Source: an uncultured Flavihumibacter sp. (GTDB taxonomy: Bacteria > Bacteroidota > Bacteroidia > Chitinophagales > Chitinophagaceae). From it: a stretch of 58,556 bases of DNA. Below the pieces are notes generated by a model. It saw nothing but the letters and a program-made list of their open reading frames with translations. It had not been told where the DNA came from and searched no databases. The translations under genes were made by a program, and so were the position numbers. The stretch is taken from contig CAMLRX010000007.1 in NCBI GenBank assembly GCA_946482545.1, positions 1-58,556 of the forward strand, in the 5' to 3' direction. Below are positions 7,097 through 16,202 of the stretch, piece by piece; the stretch's first letter is position 1; each line of letters opens with the position of its first letter.

Positions 7097-10057
7097 TTAT
7101 TTTTTCCCCTGAGCCACGCGCTCATAAAATTCTATTTCAATAATACTCAGGGTTCCTTTTGCGTTGGCATCATCGCGGGCCACGCCATCGTCAAGTTTTT
7201 TACCGTTCACTTCTTTCATGGTCTCCTGGTTGGAAACAGCGGCGCTGCCCATCAGTTCCACCCTTATCTTCTTTCCTTTTACCGGTTTGCAGGCCGTGGT
7301 AAAATAGCCCAGGGACGGTTGTGTATTTCCCTGAAAAACCAGGTTTCCATCCACCAGTATCCTGAGCGGATAAACCCTGCTCCGGAAGTTGTTCAGTTTC
7401 ATGGAAACTTCGTGGACCGTTGCTGGTGCAGTAAGTTCATATTCGATCCAGGCCGTAGACAGTTGCCCGTTGTTGTGCCAGTCGCTCAGTTCGTTGTCAT
7501 CAAAGCTTCTGTTAGCGAGAGAGTCGTTGAAACCCGCACCAGTGGCGCGCATGGGTAAAGTTTTTCGTTGCACGGTATATGACGGCGTGGAAGGAGTGGC
7601 TCCCCTGTCGAGGTTCAGCGGCAATGTTGCGGCGGGAAAGTTTTCGGTAATCCCGTTCCCGAAGTTGAAAGGCGTTGTTTCCAACTCCAGAGACGTGGCT
7701 TTTAGCAGCGGCGCAGTAGCTGTGAGTACTATTTTCCCGGGACTGGTAGTGCTGCGGATCAATACCCTGTTCACGCCACATTCCACCGGCAACGTCTTCG
7801 AAAGAATGTAATTCTCCGGACCTTTAGCCATTCCGCCACGCCATTCCATCGGACCTGTCCAGTCAAATTTTATGGGATGCATTGCCGTGGGGCAGCGGTT
7901 GCCATCTTTATCCACGACCTCTACTTCCACCAGCACCAGATCGTGCCCATCCGCCAACCATTTACCAGGTTTTTCCACCTGTTTCAAGCGGATAGCCACC
8001 GGTTCGCCCGCTGTCTTTTTCACGGCAGCACAAATTTCTTTTCCCCGCACATCATACCCTACAGCCCTGATGTTTCCAGGTGCAAAAGCCACATTTTTAA
8101 AGGTGAAGAGGAACCCATGCTCTTTTATACCATCTTCTCTTTTCTGTCCATTTACAAACAACGCTACTTTTTCCGCGGAGGAGATCACATATACATCTTT
8201 TACTACGCCAGGCTCATAGTTCCAGTGCCCTACAACATGGATACGTGGTTTTTCAGGTTCTACCCAGCCATCCCACATCACCTGGTGGGCATAGAAATTT
8301 TCTTTGGGTATGCGCAGCGCGTCCACTTCTCCGCTTCTGCGGTAATTGTCTTCGCCGCGGTGGTGGGTATTGGTTTCGGAGAACACAATGTTCACGCCGC
8401 CCGCGCTAACTCTTTTTCCTGTTCCCGGTCTTTCTCTCCAGAACTCGTACCAGCGGATGATGTTCTCTTTGGCATGGGAATCCTGGTTCCGGTTATAGGC
8501 GGAAGCATCCTGGCCCTTGTGTTGGGGGCCTTCGCCATCTCTGTGGTATGGAGGTGTATGTTCATCCCAATATTTTCTGGAGCCCTCATCTCTTGAGTAT
8601 TCCATGGCCCACATGGGGATGTGTCCGCTTTTGTTGGTATACAGCATTTCGCCGCCGTATTCAGCGGTTTTACTGTCCAGCATTTCCCTGCTGCCGATAG
8701 CCCTTCCTCCGTATGGATCATATTGGTCACGAATGGCGATCATTTCCTTCATGTGTTCCTCACTGATCGATTCGTTGCCGCTTTCATAGAAGATGATGCT
8801 GGGGTTGTTCCTGTTGTAAATGATGGCATCACGCATTACTTCGGTGCGTTGCTCCCACCTTCTGCCGGTCACATCTTTTTCAGCATCGCCTGCGGGCATG
8901 GCCTGCATCAGTCCTACGCGGTCACAACTTTCAACATCCTGTTTCCAGGGTGTGATGTGCATCCACCGCACCAGGTTACCGCCACTTTCCACCATCAGTT
9001 TGTTGCTGTAATCACTGAGCCAGGCCGGCACACTCATCCCTACTGCCGGCCATTCGTTGGAGGTGCGCTGGGCATAACCGTGCACCATTATCACCCTGTC
9101 GTTCAGGTAGATCATGCCGTCTTTAAAGGCTGTTTTACGAAACCCTGTCGTGGTTTTCACCTGGTCTATTGTCTGGCCGGATACTTTCAACTTCGTATGC
9201 ACATCGTACAAATAACCATATCCCCAGCTCCAGAATTCGAGACCGGAAAATGCTTTTGCAGCTTTTAACACCAGGGTTTCACCCGGTTTTATCACCTTCT
9301 TTTCTCCCGGAAAAACCCCGATCACCCTGCCGTTTTTTTCTGAAACCGTGGCTTCCAGCTGGATTTCCTGCGGGGCATCCGATTCATTTTTCACTTCTGA
9401 AGCGATGTTGACCGTGGCTTTCTTTCCTTTAATATCAAAACCGGAAGCATAAACATATACCCCCGTTGTTTGCAGGTTGGTGTAGAGGGGAAGGGTCTGG
9501 TAAATTTTGCCTGTAACATGCAGGCGCACGTTTTTAGGAATACCGCCATAGTTGGCGTTAAAGTTCCTGTCGGCCCACTGGTGCTTTGTATTGGTATTGC
9601 GTTCGCGGTAATCCCAGTTGTTGTCTGTTCTAACGGCGATGGTATTTTCTTTCCAGTTCCATACCACCATATCTGAAATATCAAACCCGAAAGCCATTAC
9701 ACCGTTCTCATGGAAGCCTGCTTTTTTCCCATTCACATATATATCTGCTCCCTGCCTTACGCCTTCAAATTCGATGAAGACTTTCCCTCCCTTGTTTTTG
9801 TCTGGAAGCGTGAATGTTTTTCTGTACCAGGCGATGCCGGTGCGGAGGCCCACAATGTCTTTCATGAACGCATCATCTTCGTTCCACGCATAGGGAAGGG
9901 ATACATTCTTCCAGGCACCATCATTAAACGAAGGAGTTTCTGCTCCTGCGGGGTCGCCCACGAACAATTTCCAGCCATAATTAAAATTATACACGTTACG
10001 CTGTGCCGTGGCAACCAGCGTAAACGAAGAAAGTACAAACAAAAGAAGGCTTCGCAT
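7097..10057 (-). CDS. GH2-family glycoside hydrolase (probable beta-galactosidase) with C-terminal F5/8-like domain
   Basis: 986 residues with a signal peptide (about 1-18). Order of domains: GH2 sugar-binding jelly roll (about 27-200), Ig-like domain (about 205-310), TIM barrel (about 315-600), a DUF4982-like domain (about 605-690), further beta domains, and a discoidin/F5-8-like sandwich at about 865-970. Likely acid/base is E429 ('FYESGNES') and likely nucleophile E486 ('PMWAMEYSRDE'). GH2 enzymes in RG-I loci usually remove galactose (or galacturonic acid or arabinopyranose) from side chains; the exact sugar cannot be read from sequence. It is the last gene of the - strand block, 90 bases after GH105. 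Confidence 0.88.
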   Translation of the reverse strand: MRSLLLFVLSSFTLVATAQRNVYNFNYGWKLFVGDPAGAETPSFNDGAWKNVSLPYAWNEDDAFMKDIVGLRTGIAWYRKTFTLPDKNKGGKVFIEFEGVRQGADIYVNGKKAGFHENGVMAFGFDISDMVVWNWKENTIAVRTDNNWDYRERNTNTKHQWADRNFNANYGGIPKNVRLHVTGKIYQTLPLYTNLQTTGVYVYASGFDIKGKKATVNIASEVKNESDAPQEIQLEATVSEKNGRVIGVFPGEKKVIKPGETLVLKAAKAFSGLEFWSWGYGYLYDVHTKLKVSGQTIDQVKTTTGFRKTAFKDGMIYLNDRVIMVHGYAQRTSNEWPAVGMSVPAWLSDYSNKLMVESGGNLVRWMHITPWKQDVESCDRVGLMQAMPAGDAEKDVTGRRWEQRTEVMRDAIIYNRNNPSIIFYESGNESISEEHMKEMIAIRDQYDPYGGRAIGSREMLDSKTAEYGGEMLYTNKSGHIPMWAMEYSRDEGSRKYWDEHTPPYHRDGEGPQHKGQDASAYNRNQDSHAKENIIRWYEFWRERPGTGKRVSAGGVNIVFSETNTHHRGEDNYRRSGEVDALRIPKENFYAHQVMWDGWVEPEKPRIHVVGHWNYEPGVVKDVYVISSAEKVALFVNGQKREDGIKEHGFLFTFKNVAFAPGNIRAVGYDVRGKEICAAVKKTAGEPVAIRLKQVEKPGKWLADGHDLVLVEVEVVDKDGNRCPTAMHPIKFDWTGPMEWRGGMAKGPENYILSKTLPVECGVNRVLIRSTTSPGKIVLTATAPLLKATSLELETTPFNFGNGITENFPAATLPLNLDRGATPSTPSYTVQRKTLPMRATGAGFNDSLANRSFDDNELSDWHNNGQLSTAWIEYELTAPATVHEVSMKLNNFRSRVYPLRILVDGNLVFQGNTQPSLGYFTTACKPVKGKKIRVELMGSAAVSNQETMKEVNGKKLDDGVARDDANAKGTLSIIEIEFYERVAQGKK

Positions 10058-10147
10058 ACGGGCAAATTTTGGGCGAACACCACCGGGAAGCAGTGCAATT
10101 GATGAGGGTTTACAATGTTTTTATTGCCGTAGTACCGTTCGTACCGC

Positions 10148-11284
10148 TTATTTTCTCAACTTATACATTTCACTTCCTGCCAGCAGGAAACAGCCCAAAC
10201 CATAGTCTTCGAAATCGGGTTTACTGGTAAAACTTACCGGCTGACCATCTTTAGGTTCTTTCCCAGTTCCCTGTACATAGCCCAGGAACCCGTTCGGGTG
10301 GATACAGTCTTTTACCATAGCATTCCATGCTTTTATAGCGGGGGCGAGGTATGTTTTTTTATCGATCAGCCCGTTGTTAATACCCCATGCCATGCCATAC
10401 ACGAAGAGTGCGGTACCCGTCATTTCCTTACCACCGAAGTGGTTGGGATCGTGAAGGCTCACATTCCAGAAACCATCTTTGCGTTGAATGGGCAACAGGG
10501 CTGCCAGCATATCCTTGTAATCCTGGAGGTATTCGTTGTAATGCGGATCCGTTACGGGCAGTTTTTCGAGTACGCGTACCAGCGCAGCAACAACCCAGCC
10601 ATTGCCGCGACTCCAGTAGCAATCTTCCCCGTTCGGCTCTTTATAGGGCGGCACAAAATCTTTGTCGCGCCACCAGAGCTTATCTGCTTTATTGTACAAA
10701 CCTCCACCCTGCTTGTATTTGGAGTAGGCATACATCTCATACATGCGGTTAAAGTAAGTGGAATCTTTGTACAGCAGACCCAGCCTTACATACACGGGCA
10801 TGGCCATCTGGAAGGCATCGATCCAGTTCCAGTCGTCAACTTTTGGGGTGGCGTTCATCCGGTCGATGGACGCTTTGATGTCGCGAATCCATTCAGGATG
10901 CTGCTTCCTGTCCAGCAGGTAGAGGTCTATATAAGTTTGTCCGCAGCATTGGTTGTCCGCATTGCGTGTTTCGATACCGCCGCGCAGGCCCCACTTGTGT
11001 TTTTCGCCCCATTCCACGGCGTATTTGTAATATTCATTTTGCGGGTTGATGTTGTACAGCGCCATCAGACCCTCATAATAAACGGCGCGGGTCCAGATAT
11101 TACTGGGGCGTTCGATATTGGTGAAGATGGGCTTCCCCGGATCGGGCCATGTTTCCATGAAATAAGCGTTGGTTTTCACCATGGCCTTCATGATGGATTT
11201 TTGCGAAGGAAGTTTCTGCGCGAAAAGTTGTGCGCCTGCACAAAATGCGATCGTGAGCGTTGTAAAAAGAAGTTTGTGTTTCAT
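10148..11284 (-). CDS. GH105 unsaturated rhamnogalacturonyl hydrolase (YteR-like)
   Basis: 378 residues from the ATG at 11284, chosen because it opens a signal peptide ('MKHKLLFTTLTIAFCAGAQLFAQ'). A longer frame from 11377 would run into the preceding gene. It has an (alpha/alpha)6 barrel with two acidic residues placed as in GH105: D110 ('RNADNQCCGQTY') and D156 ('NWIDAFQMA'), and the conserved 'YWSRGNGWVVAALVRVLE'. It hydrates and splits the unsaturated uronic acid at the non-reducing end of oligosaccharides released by PL11. The second GH105 at 31436 is a distant paralogue. Confidence 0.92.
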   Translation of the reverse strand: MKHKLLFTTLTIAFCAGAQLFAQKLPSQKSIMKAMVKTNAYFMETWPDPGKPIFTNIERPSNIWTRAVYYEGLMALYNINPQNEYYKYAVEWGEKHKWGLRGGIETRNADNQCCGQTYIDLYLLDRKQHPEWIRDIKASIDRMNATPKVDDWNWIDAFQMAMPVYVRLGLLYKDSTYFNRMYEMYAYSKYKQGGGLYNKADKLWWRDKDFVPPYKEPNGEDCYWSRGNGWVVAALVRVLEKLPVTDPHYNEYLQDYKDMLAALLPIQRKDGFWNVSLHDPNHFGGKEMTGTALFVYGMAWGINNGLIDKKTYLAPAIKAWNAMVKDCIHPNGFLGYVQGTGKEPKDGQPVSFTSKPDFEDYGLGCFLLAGSEMYKLRK

Positions 11285-11337
11285 CCTCGTTTTATTTTGC
11301 GGGGAAGGTGCTGTAAAGTATTCCTTCACCATTTCGT

Positions 11338-13473
11338 TTAGAACATCTTTGCCATTTTCTCCCATTTCACTTTCCATTTTCCGTTTTGCGGGAAACCGGG
11401 GATTGCGTTTTTATTGTTGTCGAAACCTGCTGTCATCATGGCGATGGCGGCGAGTAATCCCCCATTACCCGGAAGGTAAATCCGCAGCCGGTCGTCCTGG
11501 AAATTGTGTCCGTTGGGGAGGTAAGTGTTGGTGCGGATATCCATCATCAGAGCGTCCACGGCGCGTTCCGGCAAATTGAGTCTGGCGGCGGTCATGGCGG
11601 TCATGGGGAAATCCCAGCCCCAGGTGTCGTTCCACTGCCAGGTATCCCAGATCAGATTGAGGGTATTGCGCATCAGCACGGTATCCAGTCCTTTCGTGAG
11701 CGGGAGCATACCATAGGCACCCAATACGGAAGGGTGATCCGTCATGTATTCGGGTTTGGTATAAGAATCGGGGGCGCTTTCGGCGGCGAGGTACACATTT
11801 TTCTGGACGGGCAATGCTGAAAGCTCATCCAGTACGCGGTTCCAGGATTCATCCGGTCTCATGCCAAGGCGCTCTTTCCATTGCTGCGCCGTTTCCAGGG
11901 CCCAGCGCCAGTAAGCCAGTTCATACGTGGGGTTGAAGGTTTCCACGGCGGGAAAACGCTCCTGCGCAGGAATCAGTCCTTTGCCCAGTATAAACCTGTT
12001 TTTGAGGGAGTCGTAATAGGGAAAGGAAGCCATAAAATCCGCCGTCGCGAAAACGAGTTCACTGTATTTTTCAAGGGTTTCTTTTTTCTCCCCAGCGCGG
12101 TACAACAACTCCGCGAAGGTGATGAAATGCGGCTGCTGCCATACGAGAAACGCACCTACGGAAGACGGGCATTCATCCCCGTTGTTGTCCGTCATTTTCT
12201 GCCAGCGCACGCCGTTAAAACCCTGACGCTCCGCAATCGCTCTGGCGGTGGGCATTACCTTGGTATACCAGTCCATACTTCTTTCCAGCAGTTCCGGCCT
12301 TCCCCATAGCGCAAAGTGCACGCCGTGCCACCAGTGCATTTCAAGGTGTGGTTTTCCATACCAACTGTTGGCTGTAAGGCCGGTTTCCTGCGGCGGGAAA
12401 TTACCCGCGCATTGTACCCGGGTAAGGTATTGGGAAAGCATGATTCTTCTTTCGAGTTCATGGGCACGGGTATCAGTGCTTCCTTCAAAATCGACCGCGC
12501 CACCCGATTGCCAGAAATTTTCCCACGCTTTGGCGCTGCTGGCGGATATAGAAGAGAAAGAAAGCTCTTTTACGTTTGTACTATCCTGTGAGAAGCGGCA
12601 GGTAAATGAGAAAGTATCCTTCGAAGCGGGCTTCAGCCTGAAATCATGTGCGGATGGATTTTCCAGCGCAGCATTACCTACCCAGTTCAGGTCAGCGAAA
12701 TAAGTAGTGGTATCCAATGTATGGACGATTCTTCCGGGCATTGTTTTATGAATGAACGAAGTATGCTTTTCCGGTTCTCCATAATACACCCCTTCATCGT
12801 TCCATTTGGCGGTGGGAAGCGGAAAACGAAGTTTCACCTGCATCCTGCCCTGTTCCAGCAGGGGAGAAACGACTTTCACGCCGATGGCATCGTGTTCACC
12901 ATGGGCATTGGTCCACACTTCCACTTTCTCGTTCTCCACCATAAAAACAGAGTGGATGGTGCCGTTCCAGAGTTCAAGTTCCTGTTGGATATTGGTGATA
13001 TCTTTCAGTCCGGCTTCCGAACCGTCTTTCTTCAGCAAAACAAAACCCAGGTTCCCAAGTTGCAGCCTGTGCGGATTCTCCCTGAAATAATTGGAAGCCG
13101 CCTTGCTTCTTTCCGGTGATTTTCTTTGTACCAGGTAGGTGATTTTCCTCCCATTCAACTCGTATTCCTGCAACGATTCCTCCCGTTTTAACCCCATCAC
13201 ATTCGGGAAACTGTGCCATCCCCATTCGGCCTGTGTACCCAGGGGAATTCCGTTTTTGTAGGCTTCGGGAAAAGTTTGCAGGCCCGTAACATCCGTTGTA
13301 AAGGCGAACCTGCCGTTGCCTACGGTAAGCGATGCCATGGTATCGGCTGATGTAAGTTGAACGTTGTGTCGCTTTACTACTTTTTGCCGGTCGATTGGCG
13401 TGTCATCAACGGACGTGTTGGTAGCACATTGAGAGAAGGTTGCAAGCAATGCGAATAGAAGGGTATATCTCAT
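11338..13473 (-). CDS. Probable (alpha/alpha)6-barrel glycosidase, family unassigned
   Basis: 711 residues with an N-terminal hydrophobic segment followed by Cys16 ('LLATFSQCATN'), a possible but atypical lipobox. Residues 35-300 are beta-rich ('LTVGNGRFAFTTDVTGLQTF'), like the N-terminal super-sandwich of GH65/GH95-type enzymes. Residues about 320-700 are helical, with barrel-like elements 'HLEMHWWHGVHFALWGRP', 'TFNPTYELAYWRWAL' and 'YLPGNGGLLAAIAMM'. I cannot name the family or the catalytic acids. The 4-base overlap with CE12 and the position inside the operon make an RG-I side-chain or backbone glycosidase likely. Confidence 0.6.
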   Translation of the reverse strand: MRYTLLFALLATFSQCATNTSVDDTPIDRQKVVKRHNVQLTSADTMASLTVGNGRFAFTTDVTGLQTFPEAYKNGIPLGTQAEWGWHSFPNVMGLKREESLQEYELNGRKITYLVQRKSPERSKAASNYFRENPHRLQLGNLGFVLLKKDGSEAGLKDITNIQQELELWNGTIHSVFMVENEKVEVWTNAHGEHDAIGVKVVSPLLEQGRMQVKLRFPLPTAKWNDEGVYYGEPEKHTSFIHKTMPGRIVHTLDTTTYFADLNWVGNAALENPSAHDFRLKPASKDTFSFTCRFSQDSTNVKELSFSSISASSAKAWENFWQSGGAVDFEGSTDTRAHELERRIMLSQYLTRVQCAGNFPPQETGLTANSWYGKPHLEMHWWHGVHFALWGRPELLERSMDWYTKVMPTARAIAERQGFNGVRWQKMTDNNGDECPSSVGAFLVWQQPHFITFAELLYRAGEKKETLEKYSELVFATADFMASFPYYDSLKNRFILGKGLIPAQERFPAVETFNPTYELAYWRWALETAQQWKERLGMRPDESWNRVLDELSALPVQKNVYLAAESAPDSYTKPEYMTDHPSVLGAYGMLPLTKGLDTVLMRNTLNLIWDTWQWNDTWGWDFPMTAMTAARLNLPERAVDALMMDIRTNTYLPNGHNFQDDRLRIYLPGNGGLLAAIAMMTAGFDNNKNAIPGFPQNGKWKVKWEKMAKMF

Positions 13474-14264
13474 GGTAAAATGATGTACATATATTTATCG
13501 AGGGAGCATTCTCCTTTCTTTTGTAGCTCAGTGGCAACAACAGCGGCGTTCAGTTTCGCGCCCGCTTCGCTGGTATGGGTATGGTCTCCGAAAAAAAGCG
13601 GCGCTACTTTTTCTTTTCCCAGTTCATCGTATTTGTCTGCGATCAGGTTATTGAGGTCAATAAAACAGGCTTTTTCTTCCAACGCAATCTGTTTTGCCCA
13701 GCCCGCATAGTCTTCGTTCCCTCTTTTCGCTTTTCCTTCCGGGGTCCAGTTGTCTCGTGGAACGGGTGAACACACATAAGGAATCGCGCCTTTTTCACGG
13801 GCTTCGCGGATGTATTTTCTCATGTACCAGCCATAGGTGTACACGGTCTCCTGTTGTTTACGGATGGGATTGTAAATTTCTTTGCTTTCATTGCCTATGC
13901 CCCGGATGGTGCCACGGGCGCGGGCCGTATCGTCCAGGGGACCGGCATCGTTGTGGCCGAACTGGATCAGGACGATATCTCCTTTGCGGAGATCGTTCAA
14001 TATGTTTTGCCACCTGCCTTCCGTCAGAAAGGTGCGGCTGCTTCTTCCACCGATGGCGTGGTTGCGTACGCTGATTTCAGTTGTATCAAAATACTTATAC
14101 ATAAAACTTCCCCATCCCCATTGTTTGTTTTTACCGGAGCCGTCGCCGTTGCGCACGGTAGAGTCGCCAATAATGTACAGGATGGGCTTTCTTCCCTGGA
14201 GGAGTACAAATGAAGTGAGGGTGCAGAAAGCCAGGGCCAGCAGAATCGTGTGCTTCTTGATCAT
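13470..14264 (-). CDS. CE12 rhamnogalacturonan acetylesterase (SGNH hydrolase)
   Basis: 264 residues with a signal anchor or peptide at about 1-23. The SGNH blocks are intact: S35 in 'GDST', G73 in 'AIGGRSSRTF', N105 in 'QFGHNDAG', and D227-x-x-H230 in 'GDHTHTSEAGA'. The GGRSSRTF block is typical of RhgT/YxiM-like CE12 enzymes, which remove acetyl groups from galacturonic acid in RG-I. Overlaps by 4 bases with both neighbours (PL11 upstream, unassigned glycosidase downstream), so translation is probably coupled. Deacetylation would open the backbone to PL11 and GH28. Confidence 0.94.
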   Translation of the reverse strand: MIKKHTILLALAFCTLTSFVLLQGRKPILYIIGDSTVRNGDGSGKNKQWGWGSFMYKYFDTTEISVRNHAIGGRSSRTFLTEGRWQNILNDLRKGDIVLIQFGHNDAGPLDDTARARGTIRGIGNESKEIYNPIRKQQETVYTYGWYMRKYIREAREKGAIPYVCSPVPRDNWTPEGKAKRGNEDYAGWAKQIALEEKACFIDLNNLIADKYDELGKEKVAPLFFGDHTHTSEAGAKLNAAVVATELQKKGECSLDKYMYIILP

Positions 14265-16156
14265 TTCTTTTTCGCTTTGTAGATAACAGTTTTTATACCG
14301 GGTTTTGGTGGATCCTTCATCCCCGGCCCTATATAGAAGGAAGTATGGGGCGGTTGGTTGTATGCCACATTCTGCCAGGCGATGCTGAGCCGGTACTGGG
14401 GATCGTGCATAAAGGTATAAAATCGGCGGTTGGTGGGAATGGTGGTGGAAAATATCCGCAGTTCTTTGTTATCCGCGGAACGGACGATCATTTCTTCGCG
14501 CCAGTCGCCGAGAATATCGGCCGAGAGCACGGGATTTTGTTTTGTACCATTATTGGAAGCGCAACCGTATTCACGGGCATCGAGTAGTTTGTTGGTGGTC
14601 TGGTTCAGGTAATCCCATTTGCCAATAAATGTGCCGTTCAGTATTTCACTCAGTTCATCGCCATCCCAGTAAATACCCATGTTCACAGCCGGGGTTTTAT
14701 CGGCTATTTTGTTGCCTTTCACATCAAACATGCCGGTAATGCCTGCGCCGGCGGCCCAGCTTTCAAAGCCCGGGTAGCGGGGGTCCACGTCCAGCGACAA
14801 TCCTCTTCCGGGTCCTTCTCCATCTTCGCCGGCTTTAATGGAAGGTTTTTTCCAGAGTACCTCGCCGGTATGCGCATCCCGGAAATGCACACCTGCATCA
14901 CCGAAGCGTTCCTGGATATCAAATGCCTCCAGTCCCGGACGGGACGGGTCGAGGTCGCTGACGTGAAGGGCATCGCCATGACCGAACCCGGTGGTGTGTA
15001 ATCCTTTTCCGTTATCATCAAGCGCCATGGCGCCATAAATGATCTCATCTTTTCCATCGCCATCCACATCGGCTACGCTCAGGTTGTGGTTGCCCTGTCC
15101 GCGGTAGGGCCTGTTTTCGGGATGTGCGGGATCATCGCTGTCGAAGGTCCATACATGGGAGAGCTGGCCCTCTTTGAAATTCCAGGCGGCCAGTACGGTC
15201 CTGGTATAGTAACCTCTTGCCATAATGAGGCTGGGCGTTTTGCCATCGAGGTAGGCCACGCAGGCCAGAAAGCGGTCCATCCGGTTGCCATAGCCATCGC
15301 CCCATACTTTTTTGAGTTCCTCCGTAGTAGGTGTTTCCGTTTCCGGATGGCGGGCAGGAATGTATCTTGTAGTGGCGAGGGCTTTTCCGGTAAGCCCGTC
15401 GAAAACAGTGAGGTATTCGGGTCCGGATAGGATATAGCCGTCTTTGTTGCGGTAATCTTTTGTGGAGTCGCCAATTACATTGCCCTCTCCATCAATGGTG
15501 CCATCAGCGGTCTTCATGGCTATTTCAGCTTTTCCATCGGCATCCAGGTCGTACACCATAAACTGTGTATAGTGCGCGCCTTCCCGGATGTTTTTTCCGA
15601 GGTTGATGCGCCACAATAAAGTGCCATCCAGTTCATAGGCGTGGAATATGGGCGGATCGGTGATGCCGGCGTGCGAATTGTCTCGTCCCCGGCTGGTCAT
15701 GTGCACTACGATCTCGTAAGTGCCATCTCCATCAAGATCACCTACGGAACCATCGTTGGGCGTATAACCCGGAGGCGTTTGCAGGGGAATGGATAAATAC
15801 GGTTTGTTGTTCCCTGCTTCAATGGTAAAAGGTGAAGAGGTGTCCACTTCTTTTCCTTTCAGCAGCGATTTAACGAGGTAAGTTCTTTGTGCAGACGGAC
15901 TTCCGGTTTCATCAAGGAACCAGGTCACGTTTTTAATAGGTACTGCATTCAGCTTGAGTGGTCCCCGTGGCGATTGTTTATAGACATTAAAAGCAATGTC
16001 ATCGGGATCTGTAGCCAGCAGTCGCCAACTGATGAAGGTTTTGCTGCTGTCGGGAATGGCCACCACGCCGCGGTCAAGGTGTTCCATGGTTCGTTGCGCA
16101 CGCATGGAAAATGGGGTAGCCAGTAAGCAAATTCCGAAAAGCAGGTTTCTTTTCAT
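14261..16156 (-). CDS. PL11 rhamnogalacturonan endolyase
   Basis: 631 residues from the ATG at 16156, which begins the signal peptide 'MKRNLLFGICLLATPFSMRAQ'. An in-frame ATG at 16228 would overlap the GH28 gene. The fold is the calcium-rich eight-bladed propeller of PL11 (YesW/YesX): DxDGDG-type loops occur near residues 140 ('DLDGDGTYEIV'), 203 ('DLDADGKAEIAM') and 364 ('DVDGDGKDEIIYG'). 'ALHVSDLDPSRPGLE' and 'CASNNGTKQNPVLSADILGDWREE' are also family-like. It cleaves the Rha-GalA link by beta-elimination, giving the unsaturated ends that GH105 removes. The CE12 start codon overlaps its stop. Confidence 0.95.
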   Translation of the reverse strand: MKRNLLFGICLLATPFSMRAQRTMEHLDRGVVAIPDSSKTFISWRLLATDPDDIAFNVYKQSPRGPLKLNAVPIKNVTWFLDETGSPSAQRTYLVKSLLKGKEVDTSSPFTIEAGNNKPYLSIPLQTPPGYTPNDGSVGDLDGDGTYEIVVHMTSRGRDNSHAGITDPPIFHAYELDGTLLWRINLGKNIREGAHYTQFMVYDLDADGKAEIAMKTADGTIDGEGNVIGDSTKDYRNKDGYILSGPEYLTVFDGLTGKALATTRYIPARHPETETPTTEELKKVWGDGYGNRMDRFLACVAYLDGKTPSLIMARGYYTRTVLAAWNFKEGQLSHVWTFDSDDPAHPENRPYRGQGNHNLSVADVDGDGKDEIIYGAMALDDNGKGLHTTGFGHGDALHVSDLDPSRPGLEAFDIQERFGDAGVHFRDAHTGEVLWKKPSIKAGEDGEGPGRGLSLDVDPRYPGFESWAAGAGITGMFDVKGNKIADKTPAVNMGIYWDGDELSEILNGTFIGKWDYLNQTTNKLLDAREYGCASNNGTKQNPVLSADILGDWREEMIVRSADNKELRIFSTTIPTNRRFYTFMHDPQYRLSIAWQNVAYNQPPHTSFYIGPGMKDPPKPGIKTVIYKAKKK

Positions 16157-16202
16157 ATTCAGCAATCCATTCAATGGCGAATTATTGTGTCGGAAGATCA
16201 AA

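Noticed and set aside
10298..11341. 347-codon + strand frame opposite GH105
   Set aside because: Residue use is His/Val/Phe-rich as expected from reading GH105 backwards; the - strand protein has all family residues.
11285..11377. N-terminal extension of GH105
   Set aside because: Would overlap the preceding gene by 40 bases and place 31 charged residues ahead of a good signal peptide.
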